Shown: piece by piece, positions 35,701 through 45,997 of the stretch | Numbering within the stretch: position 1 is the first letter of the stretch | Layout of the letters: every line of letters starts with the position of its first letter | From: Coniella vitis | Taxonomy: Eukaryota; Ascomycota; Sordariomycetes; Diaporthales; Schizoparmaceae | DNA: 64,000 nucleotides | Direction of reading: 5' to 3' | Assembly (NCBI GenBank): GCA_011317545.1 | Contig: WUJK01000003.1 | Span: 2,604,001-2,668,000 of the forward strand | Translations under genes and position numbers: made by a program | Notes under the pieces: generated by a model | What the model was told of the DNA's origin: nothing | What the model saw: the letters and a program-made list of their open reading frames with translations, nothing else | The model's database searches: none

Positions 35701-38700
35701 GACAGCACTTGTTGTCTGCAACCCCAGTCGCGTGCTTGCATCCATCATTGACCGGTTCGGAATGGAAAAGTGGGTGAAGGGGCTCTTTGAGCAAAAGTCA
35801 ACAGCGCAAGACGATGCGCAACATCTTGACGTTGCTGAAGACATGATCCACCTACTCGTTGTACTACTGAGCGATCGCACTTCATTGATACGACTGGAAG
35901 ATGAACCAAACAGTCGCATTAGGGCTATGCGCCGTGACATTATCCATGTGCTCTGCTTCAAACCTCTGTCCTTCACTGAAATTGGCAATAAGCTGCCTGA
36001 GAGGTATCAAGAGCAAGAGGATTTCACCGATGTCCTCGATGAGGTATCTAACTACAAAGCACCTGAAGGTGTTTCAGATGTTGGCACCTTTGAGTTGAAA
36101 CCGGAGTGTGTCGAAGAGATCGACCCTTACATTGCTCATTACAACAAGAACCAGCGTGAAGAAGCAGAAAACGCCTGGCGTAAATGCATGGCAAAGAAGA
36201 CGGGTAAGCCAGTTGAAGACCTAGTGTATGAACCGAAATTACGGCCCATTCCAGATGGCGTCTTTGCAAACCTGGCTGCATTCACAAACACTGGCATGTT
36301 CGCTCAAATCATCTATCACAGCCTGTTATACGCTCTCGTCAGTCCCAAGTGGACACCGACTGTGCCTTACACTAGGGTCGAGACGTATTTGCAGGTCGTG
36401 CTACATCTTGTTCTCATTGCGGTTATCGAGGACGAAACCTCCGAGGGCGACGCTTCTCAGTCCTCGTTTATTCATCTTGCTCTTACGAAGCTTTCCAGAG
36501 GCAGTATGATGCCAGAAGCTCCTACGGCCAAGACCATTGTTTCCTTGCTAAATCTGATGTCTACCAAGGAGGATCTCAAGGCGTGTCACTCAAGAATTGC
36601 GCTCATCCTTCGCCGTATGCGGCAAAAGCGACCTCATGATTTCGAGGAAGCATACATCCGCCTGGGCGTTCCTATCGATAGGATCAGTACTGCCTCGCCA
36701 GCAGTCAATATCAACGCGGAAGAAGAGCGCGAGCGCAAGAAGAAAGCCGCTCTGGATCGTCAGGCCAAAGTTATGGCTCAGTTTCAGCAACAACAAAAGA
36801 GCTTCATGGCTCAGCAACAAGACATTGATTGGGGTGACGTGGACGACCTTGATGACGAGCTGCCTGAGCCTTTGGAGGAGAAGAATTTCTGGAAGTACCC
36901 GTCTGGAACGTGCATTCTTTGCCAGGAGGATACGGATGATCGTCGACTATATGGTACATTTGCCTTCATACGAGAGAGCGGAATCTTGAGGCAAACCGAC
37001 CTTTCGGACCCTGATTTCGTGAGAGAAACCACGAATGTGCCTAGGGATCTTGACCGATCTGCAGAAGACAATCGACCATTTGGTGTGAGCCACGAGAACC
37101 GCGTTGAAGTGGAGAAAATCAACCAAAAAGGCGAGACCTTCATGGCCGAACGCCAATTCATTGGAAAGGGATTTTCCCGTCGCGCAGTCCGACATGGACC
37201 AGTGTCCATTGGGTGCGGTCATATGATGCATTACAGTTGCTTCGAAGCTTACTTTGAAGCAACTCAACAGAGACATAAGCAACAGATTGCCCGGCATCAC
37301 CCTGAAGATGTTAGGCGGATGGAGTTTGTCTGTCCGCTTTGCAAGGCCTTAGGCAATGCTTTCCTTCCAATCATCTGGAAGGGTCAGGATGAATCATATC
37401 CCGGTGCTCTTCAGACCGCCGCTGACGGTCAAGTCACGTCTGAAGTTCTCGCGGTGTTCCTGAAGGAGAATTTGTCTTCGAATCAGCTCCATCAATCTCC
37501 ACAGTCTCCATCGCAGGCTGTTGGTATGTTCTCACACTATACAAAGGGTTCTCTGCTTCCCAGACTTGCCGAGACATCATCACACTTGGTGCTTGACGCC
37601 TGGGAACCCACGTCGCATTCATTAGGCGAACTGTTTCGAAATGACTCGCCTGATTCCGCTGGTGACAGTGCTCCAATGGCCGAGCTTGTCCAAGTGTACC
37701 GTCGTCTTCGTGATACTCTCAGAAAGAATGATTTGATTGGGCCTCATAGTAGAGCTATTCCCTCTGAGGCGCCCAGGAACGCTGCCGATCTGAGTGACAG
37801 CGATGTGCTGGCTCAAGCTGTCGGGTTTTCTATCTCAGCTGCGGAGATTTCCCAGAGAGGGCTTGATGCCGAGTATGGTTCCTTGTTGGTAGAGAGAATT
37901 TCCGAGTCTACCCTCACCCACCTACGGATTCTTGCGGAGACAGTCACCTCATACATTGCAGTTGGGGGCCAACGATTTGGTGGAATGAACAAAATCGCTT
38001 CCGAGTTCCAAGCAATGAGCGCCCGCCAACACGCGCAGCTCTTTGTGCCTGATGTCGAAGGTTCTACCCTGAGCGAAGATCATTTAAAGGTGGCCCCGCT
38101 GCTCAGGCTAGACCCATTCCTCTTCTTGTGTGAGAGCATCTTCGGTGTTGCTGCCGCTCATGGCTTTGAGATATCGTATCTTCTCCGCATCTGCTACCTC
38201 GCCGAAATTGTCAAGGTAGTCCACCGTGTATGCAAGATACAACCAGAAATCCACTGGATGTCTTGCGAAGATACGGCAGACAGGAGCTTGCTCAACTTTT
38301 CCGAATTCTGTCGAACAATTTACAAGATGAACTTGGATTTCACCGCCAGCGGTACTTCAAGCGATTCTATGATGCCTGAAGCGCACGAGCCGAATGGCTT
38401 TGACCAACCGTGCTTCGCCTCAATCGCAGACTATTATTCCTTCACCAAGAAATATGCGCAATGTTTCCTCCGCAAGTGCGTCATTCTCCTTTACGTCAAA
38501 TATGGAATCGATTTCAACAGTCATATCTCGCCACAGCCGGAACAGGACGAGCTGGGCCGCCTGACTGAGGCTCTTCGTCTGCCCGACTTCGACAGCATGT
38601 GTGCAAGCCTTACGCCGCTTAGCATTCACGTAGGCTGGCCGAGTGCGCTCTGCGATCAACTTGTTCGTGGTTGGATCCGGCACGATAACAGCCAGTGGAC

Positions 38701-39350
38701 CGACCTGGCATTTGGCATCGCAACAGATCCCGACCCCAACTTCCCGCGCCTTGCCGCACCAGAGAAGCTCCTCAGCCACCCCGGTATTTTCGAGTTGGTG
38801 GGGCTCCCCAAAAACTATGATGCGCTCATTGAAGAATGTACGAGGCGGCGATGTCCAAGGACTGGCAAGGATGTGTCGGATCCGATGATTTGCCTGTTCT
38901 GTGGTGAAGTCTTTTGTGGCCAGAGCATCTGCTGTTCTGCAGAGGACTCAATGGCGTCTCGACGGCATGGCTCTGGTAGAAAAATTGGCGGTGCACAGCA
39001 ACACATGCGGAAGTAGGTTTATGCTCCAGTTATCGCGGTATTCTCGTGTAGGTAACCATGCTAACTATCTCGTCTTCAACAGATGCCAAGGCAACATTGG
39101 TATTTTCATCAGCATCCGCAGATGTGCAACCTTCTACCTCCACCGTCTCTCGGGCTCGTTCAGCCATGCCCCTTACATTGATAAGTATGGCGAGACGGAT
39201 ATGGGCCTTCGACACTATCGACAGCTTTTCCTCTCACAGAAACGCTATGACTCGATGTTGCGCACTATGTGGCTTTCACATGGTGTCCCTTCGTTTATCT
39301 CACGCAAGCTCGAGGCGGACATCAACACAGGCGGTTGGGAGACCTTGTGA
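32798..39350 (+). CDS. ubr1: E3 ubiquitin ligase Ubr1 (N-end rule N-recognin)
   Basis: Exons 32798-39012 and 39083-39350 (intron 70 bp, GTAGGT...CAACAG) encode 2160 aa up to the UGA. The UBR box lies at about residues 90-160, with its Cys/His zinc ligands (ACGHIF, CKTCG, CLCAKC, HTGH, CCDCGD). An acidic loop follows at 415-455. The RING-H2 domain is at about 1372-1516 (CILCQ; GCGHMMHYSCF; FVCPLCKAL) and has a long internal insert. The C-terminal UBR-specific domain carries CPRTGKD and CLFCGEVFC. The intron joins GGAQQHMRK to CQGNIGIFISIRRC, and the last residues are GGWETL. The enzyme binds destabilising N-terminal residues and ubiquitinates with Rad6. The stop has a readthrough context and the frame continues (see the next entry). 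Confidence 0.96.
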
Positions 39351-39773
39351 CTAGATGGTTGGGGCCTCGAAGATGACGATGATGATGACGACGGGGGCAC
39401 TGATGAGGATGAAGACATGGATACAGCCGACGCAGACTTCGATCTCGAAGAATTGGTCAGCTTCTTTGGGGCCCCCATGGGGATACGGCAACCTATAACT
39501 CGCGGAGATGGTACTGGCAACCAAGATGAAGGCGCACAGGATGAAGATGATGACGGTGACGATGATGGAGACAGTGTCATGGATGTACTGGAGCGACTAA
39601 GTTATGACATGAGCGATTATGACGAAGAGGAGGAGGAGGATGGGAATGAGGAAATGGAGTATGTTGAGGGTCAAGAGTATGAAGAAGACGAAGAGCAGGA
39701 GCATGGAGAGCATGATGAAGAAGTGGAGAGTGAGGAAGAAGATGATGACGAGCAGGATTATGACCATTTCTAG
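39348..39773 (+). other. ubr1: Candidate stop-codon readthrough extension of Ubr1
   Basis: The UGA at 39348 is followed by CTAG. UGA-CUA is the context known to give programmed readthrough in fungal and animal mRNAs. In the same frame 140 codons stay open to a UAG at 39771. The extension starts LDGWGLEDDDDDDD, contains a non-repetitive hydrophobic/acidic part (FDLEELVSFFGAP, VMDVLERLSYDMSDYDE), and ends in an Asp/Glu-rich tail. The acidic codon bias is in this frame. Alternatives are a separate small frame from the ATG at 39417, a spliced isoform that removes the UGA (a weak donor near 39333 could do so in frame), or editing of UGA to UGG. Confidence 0.6.
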
Positions 39774-40315
39774 GAAGTTTGGCCCTTGTTCACTTTGGGC
39801 CGCCGCCGGGGAGGGGGGTGGAGAAGGCGAGGCAGAACCAATACGGTATGGCGTGCGCACAGCAGGCAAACACCGAGAAAGCTTCATGAGGGGGACATAT
39901 CATAAATAACATAGTACGGTGTCTGCAACTTCTCTACTTCAGCTTCAGTTTGGGACTGTTTATTTCACGGTGTATCATGTGGTAGGGTTGCTTTCAACTT
40001 AGGAAGTTAAATCGAAGAGCAGTAACATAATCAAAGAAGTTTCTCTCGTCGTCCTTAGAGAAACGTTGGTTGCCTACTAAGCACAAGCGTTGCAGCGTAA
40101 AGTATACTAGGCTCGTCAAATGCATTGCCTCGGCATTTTCATCTTATTTTGATATTTACTGATATCCTCTCGATCATCGGCCACCATTATCCGGTCGTGT
40201 GTTGTCCCGTGGCGTGCTCCATTGTGAGCTTCCCCCCTTATCCATATTTTCAAGGACGGAAATGGCAAGGAATACACAAGCTCTCGCCTTGTTCATCTTG
40301 TGTTTCTCTTTCTTT
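39774..40315. other. Convergent intergenic region ubr1 / WD40 gene
   Basis: Nothing beyond the 3' flanks of two convergent genes is recognised. Confidence 0.5.
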
Positions 40316-42313
40316 TTATCTCGCATTTTCTCTCCCATTCAACAACCCATCAATGGCAGCCGTGTCTTCCCGTTCTCTTTCATCGGCCCTCATAGTCCTA
40401 ACATACGAGTCTTCATGGTATGTGTGGCCATTCGTTTGCGGAGTACCTTCGTCGTCGGCCACCTCTCCCCTTCTTTCCTCTTCAGTGAGAATGCCCGGCA
40501 TTATTGTGCCCTCTTCATCCGCTGCAACAGTATGCTCGCTCGTGTTAGGGTATCTCGTTCCAGCTCCATTATTGTCGTTGTATTCTCCGCCATAGTGTCC
40601 GTTGATCCTACCGTTCTGCTCAGAACTCTTTTCATGCGCCTGTTCAGAGAGGTATCGATGCTTAAAAACAAGGATGCGGGCATCATTCCCACAGCTAACC
40701 ATGGTGCCCGTCTCGCCGTGGACATCGACCCAGAAACACACCCCCTTGTGTGCGCTCTCAATGCGCTGCAAGATCTGTTTACTTTTGACATCCCATAGTA
40801 CAATGTCACCGTCTTCGCTCGCACTCGCGACAAAGGCTACACTATCGGCTTCCTCCCATTGTTCTTCGGCGAATTCGTTGTCATTGTCATTGTCAATCTC
40901 GTTCTCGTTTTCGTCATCAGCATTACCATTGCTGCCGCCGTTCGCTAATGAAGAGACGACAAGAACCTTGCGCATGGAGCGCAAGAGACCGAAACAGCCA
41001 CCGACAGAGTAATTTCGGTTGATGTGGCCCTGGTATGTTTTTTTAACAGTGCAAGGCATGTTGACGAAGTCCCAGAGCCGCATACACGAGTCGGTGTAGC
41101 TGGCAAGGATGAAGCGGCCGTTGGGCGAGAAGCAGACCGAAGCGGCTGCTGGGTTGTCTTCATAGACAAGCGTGCGGAGGCACTGTCCGGTGGAGGTGTC
41201 CCAGATGCGGCTGATTCAGGAAGTATTTGCATTAGCCTCGAGGCACATGGTCAACTTCCAATGCATATGAGATCCTGTTGGCACTTACATCAGACCGTCG
41301 GTGGAACAGCTGGCCACCAGCGTGCCGTCCATACAAAAATCGATGCCGCTCACAGGGTCGCTGTGCGCCGGCAGGCTTCTCATGAGCCGTCCTGCACGAA
41401 CATCCCAAAGAAAGACAGCCTCATCGTAGCTTCCACTGGCGAGCATATTACCCTTGGGCGAGAACTTGAGACAATAGATATAGTTATGGTGGCCCAGCAG
41501 TGGTTTCCTCCCGCCACTGCCCCGCACACCTCCATCAGTCCGCCCGCCAATGCCTCTGGCTGAGGTGCCTACTCTTTCACCGGGCGGTAAATTCTCGTCT
41601 GCACCAACCGCATGCGCCGGGTCGCCCGTCGTGCGGTTCCATAGCCGGATCGCCTTGTCGTCGCTGCCCGTTGCAATGGTCTCAGAGTCGGGGCTCCATG
41701 CCAAGCACGAAACGCCAGCCATGTGGCCCACAAGTGTATCTATGTGTGCGCCAGTCTCGGCATCCCAGAGCATGGCGGTGCCATCAGCAGACGCCGAAGC
41801 AATCCAGCGGCCGTCGGGGGAGATGCGCACTTGAGATATGGGCTTTGCATGCCCGCGCAGCTCTAGGTGAGGGCGGAACTCAGGGCGAAGGGGCCGGGCT
41901 TCCTTTTTGGTGGGGTCACGGTCTCGAGAGGTAGATGTGGAGTGGCGCGGGGTTCGACGAGAGGTGGAGGATGTGCGGGAACGCGAACGGGAGCGGGAGC
42001 GGGAGCGGGATGGAGATCTTGAGCGAGCTTCGTCGTCAGACTGTGAGTGGGAACGAGAATGTATCCTTGACTGAGAGCGTGACCTGGATCGCGATCTTGA
42101 CGGCGACTGCGAGCGGGAGCTGTAGTAACCTCTATTCGCGCTTCTGCTTCGTGACCGTGGGGAGGGCTGTTGAGGTGGACGACGGATGGAGAGGGCGCGC
42201 GTATCGGCGTCGGGTAAGGGGTCTCGTTCTTCTGCTGAGCTCTGTTCTGCGCTGCCGTCGTTGCGCTTGCGCCTCTTGGAGGACGAGACCTCGAGATCTG
42301 TTCCCGGCTCCAT
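40316..42313 (-). CDS. swd3: WD40 protein, COMPASS subunit Swd3/WDR5-like with RS-rich N-terminus
   Basis: Two exons, 42313-41289 and 41210-40316 (intron 78 bp, GTAAGT...AATCAG), 639 aa. The intron falls inside a repeat and joins CSTDGL to IRIWDTSTGQCL. Residues 1-150 hold long Arg/Ser and Ser/Arg repeats like those of SR proteins. WD repeats follow: LELRGHAKPISQVRISPDG, LVGHMAGVSCLAWSPD, LGHHNYIYCLKFSPKG and LPAHSDPVSGIDFCMDG, each ending in a WD-type dipeptide. An Asn/Asp-rich insert interrupts the sixth blade, and a disordered C-terminus follows the last. The blade order and the short spacing resemble Swd3/WDR5, which supports H3K4 methylation by Set1, but WDR5 itself is about half this length. 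It is divergent from the isc1-like gene. Confidence 0.8.
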
Positions 42314-43366
42314 CACGATGGCCGGCCTCGTTTTCTTCAGGGAGAAGCAGCGAGAGCAGGATCAGACTGCTCCGAGCCCGGACTCCGCTACGGCTGCCAG
42401 GCGTTGGTTCATCCCCTCCAAGTTGTTCTGCGGGTGCTCGAAATACGTTGGTGGAAGAAAGTGTGGCGGAGGAGCTGAGTGTAGCAAGTTGGGCTCGGTT
42501 TCGAGGACAGGAGTGCAAGTATGCCGGGGATTGGCAGGTCAAGAAGTACAAAGTCGCGGTAGTCGCGATGGAAAATAAATGGCTTCCAGGATGTACATAG
42601 TACGTTCGTCCATGGTACGTGCTTTTAGTACTATGTACTCTACCATGTAGCAGGAGCAGGGGTGCGGCAGGCAAAGTCCCTTGGGTGCTGGGCTGCCCTG
42701 GCTGCCTGGCTACAGTTACTCTGAGTTACATTGCCTTGGCTGCTAGGCTGCACTGCCTAATAAGCGACTTGGATCCCGCTCAGGCGTATTGACACAGGGG
42801 CGTTGACAACCGGGACAGCCGAACTAGTCCTTGGCTAGCTAAGCGTACAGAGCACAGGGTGCCTGGATCCACTGACGAGTTTTGATTGAATCGTAGAGAG
42901 GCACCTTGGATTACATAGTAACATCAGAACTGCCGCGCTTCCTCCTACGACCACGCACACTCTCTGGCCCCCATGACGTTGATGTGAATAACCTACAAGA
43001 GAACCACGAGACCCAGCCTACTCCTTACTCGGTTCCCTTGAATCACAGGAACCAGCAAGCTGTTCATTGCTGTTGCTGGGGGCTGCAACGGAGACGCCAT
43101 ATGCAATGCGATGCGACCCTCCACCACGGCTCAAGGCTATGTTTTAATTTTATATTGGATATAATCTTCATGCGCTAGACTGCTCGTGCCTTTCGATTTC
43201 CTCACTCATCTGGAGATTCTTTCCCTACTTGAGCTGTGTGTGTGATTCTGTCTTCTTGCCACTGGGAAAGGCGGCCATTCGTCTACTTAGATATATATGA
43301 GCATTATCATCGCCATCATCGTCGTTGTACACCGTTTCTTCCTTTCCGATCCACCTCCCGACGGCC
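42314..43366. promoter_or_regulatory. Divergent intergenic region WD40 / isc1
   Basis: About 1 kb with no supported gene. It carries three nonamer copies (42594-42602, 42629-42637, 42912-42920); the first two are in opposite orientation 35 bp apart. Confidence 0.5.
42594..42637. repeat. Inverted pair of the TACTATGTA nonamer
   Basis: TACATAGTA at 42594-42602 and TACTATGTA at 42629-42637, perfect inverted copies that could form a stem with a 26-bp spacer. Confidence 0.7.
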
Positions 43367-45671
43367 ATGCCGGTGGATGACTACGGGCCCCCTCTCGCCA
43401 TGGGCCACTCCAGCGGACTGCCCTCGGAAATCAACATCGTCACCCTCAACTGCTGGGGTCTCAAGTTCAACATCTCCAAGCAACGCCAGGCGAGGCTGGC
43501 CGAGATTGGCGCCCAGCTAGCGAGCACGCACCCTACGCCCAACATTGTCTGTCTCCAGGAAATCTGGGCTCACGATGATTACTTGGCTGGTGAGTTTACT
43601 TAATTTTTGAAAAAGGATCCTCACGTACAGTCTCGCTGACACCTCTACGCCTCTTCAAGTCCGCCGCCAGCTGCGCGTCCTTTTGCCGTATGGCAAATTC
43701 TACTACGCTGGCTCTTTCGGCGCCGGCCTCGCGATCCTCTCACGCTGGCCCATTGAGCAGTCCACCTTCACGCCTTACACCCTCAACGGCCGTCCCACAG
43801 CCTTCTGGCGCGGTGACTGGTACGTCAGCAAAGGCATTGCCCACGCTCGCATCCGCATGGGTTCCGAGCGCCATCCTCCTCATCCTCTTGGCCACCAGCA
43901 GCCACACCATCCTCTCACCAATTCCGACAAGGACAATGCCACGGCCATCCTCGAAGTCTTCAACACGCATACCCACGCTCCCTATGCCTCGGACAAGAGT
44001 GACAGCTACCGCGTCCACCGCATGAGCCAAGTCTGGCAACTTGCCAAGCTCCTCAGCGGCGCTGCCGAGCGCGGCCACCTCGTCGTCGCAGCAGGAGACT
44101 TCAATATGACCCCTCTGTCACCCGAGCACCACATCCTCACTGCCCACGCTCCTGTCCGTGACGTCTGGCGCGTGCTCCATCCGGATAGCAGTCTCGGCAG
44201 CGCAAATAGTCCGCGTGAGCTTGCGCGAAGGAGGATGGACGGCGGCGTAACCACGGCAGCGTTATCACCACCGACCGCAGAGACCAACCTGCTCCTCAAC
44301 GGCGCAACCTCCAACAATATCCTCAACACATGGCGGTGGTCCAAAGCAGACCAAAAGAAACTAGGACCAGGCCAGCCTCTGTACGAACCAGCCCTTGACA
44401 CGCCAGATCCGCAGGCTCAAAGGCTCGACTACATCTTTGCTTCGGTTGCACCGCGATTCATCGATGGTGGCGGCTTCCGCAGTAGGGACAGGAATGGTGT
44501 TGCAGAGCAAGGAGAAACCGAGGCCACCATAGGTGGCTGGGTCGTCCGCGATGCACGCGTGGGCATGACACAGCGACATCCCGTACTGGGATGCAGTCTT
44601 TCCGATCACTTTTCCGTCGAAGCCACCCTTGTCTTCCACACTACGACCACAGCAAGTCCAAGCCATGTGCAGCAGACAAACCACCTTGATTACCTCCTCC
44701 GCCACCGCCTAAGTCATCATAATCGCAGCAACGAAGATGATGAAGACGATGCCGCAGCGGGGACAACCATCACCGACGGCACGTTGGCTGCCCCGAGCAT
44801 CAGCCAGTGGCCTCTTCCCCCGGGCCACCACCACCTCTCCATGCTCAACGGCGGCAGCGCCTATAATCCTCGGTCGGAGGTGGATCACAGCGTGAACAAC
44901 GATAAAACCAATGGGGCCAATAATGGTGATAGTAGAATTAATACAACCCACCTCGACACAGATCACGAAGACGCCAATTCAGAAGACCTCCGCTCCCCCG
45001 CTGCGGGCGCCTTTCTCTCTCTACAATCCCCATCCCCTTCGACAAGCAGACAATCCCAAGGTCCTGGAGAAGACGATGACTACGATGATGATGATGATGA
45101 TGATAATGGTAATATTCGCAACGACCACAAAGCAAAGTCGGCAACAACACGGGTACAACGAAATCGGCCATCGCAAAAGCCCCTTGACTTCGAAACGCAA
45201 CTTCTCTCCTCCACCATTACGATCCCCCAACCATTATCAGATTCAAAAGCTCACCTTACAGAAAACACCCACTTCACCGCGCAAGAATACGATTCACTCA
45301 TAACCATGGTAAAAGTCTACGTGGCCCGAGAAGCCCAGCAGACGCGCTGGCGAACACGGCATTTTGTATTTTGGGTAGTAGTGACCATTGCGTGCTATAT
45401 CGTCGCTTGGTTTATTCCAACTCAGCAAGATGAGCATGGTCTCAGCAGTGCGCAGAACCACGCAATCAATTTTGTCCTGCTACTTCTGAGCAGCCTTGGA
45501 CTGGTTGCCGGTGTGCTCGACGGCCTGATGGCGCTCTTATTCTTCAGAGGCAGTGAAAAGAGGGCTCTAAAGGAATTCAAGTGGGAATTGAGCAATGCAA
45601 GGACTCTTGCCTATGGCGAAACATTTTCTGGCATCGAGGAGGAGGACATTGGCGGCACCGAAGATTTCTGA
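43367..45671 (+). CDS. isc1: Isc1-type inositol phosphosphingolipid phospholipase C / neutral sphingomyelinase
   Basis: Two exons, 43367-43589 and 43660-45671 (intron 70 bp, GTGAGT...TTCAAG, with CGCTGAC branch), 744 aa. The endonuclease/exonuclease/phosphatase fold has NIVTLNCWGLKFN, the Mg2+-binding Glu in CLQEIW, RLDYIF, GDFNMTPLSP and the terminal catalytic SDHF. A low-complexity Asn/Asp/Ser-rich segment lies between about residues 380 and 590. Two hydrophobic segments near 641-658 and 674-698 form the C-terminal membrane anchor of the family. Isc1 hydrolyses inositol phosphosphingolipids to ceramide on ER and mitochondrial membranes. The Asp run is coded by a GAT microsatellite (45081-45105) that may vary in length. 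Confidence 0.94.
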
Positions 45672-45997
45672 AGACATATACGACCACATTCCAAGTCAGC
45701 TCAAATACAACAAGCAAAAATCAATATTAATCTTTAATGCTAAGCCTGGATGGGATATTGTCTAGCCATACTTCTATTTTCATACGAACCCAATGCCGTT
45801 TCTTCTTGAACGTCTGCTCAAATCACTCTTGTCCCTAAACTACCAGAGACGGTTTGAGACTTCTCTAGTGACACTTCCCCTGTCCCACGAATAGCCCACA
45901 AGAGCGCATAAACGGTAAGGAAGAAAAAACTTGCTCAGAGCCAATCGAGTTCTCCTCAGATGGATTTCCAACCGTGCTAACCATAACAAGTGCCTGT
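45672..45997. other. Convergent intergenic region isc1 / kinase
   Basis: Nothing beyond 3' flanking sequence is recognised. Confidence 0.5.

Noticed and set aside
39417..39773. Independent small acidic gene starting at the ATG at 39417
   Set aside because: It is exactly in frame with Ubr1 and open back to the UGA at 39348, so a readthrough extension explains it better. Not fully excluded.
41935..42600. 221-codon plus frame
   Set aside because: Antisense of the RS repeats of the WD40 gene.
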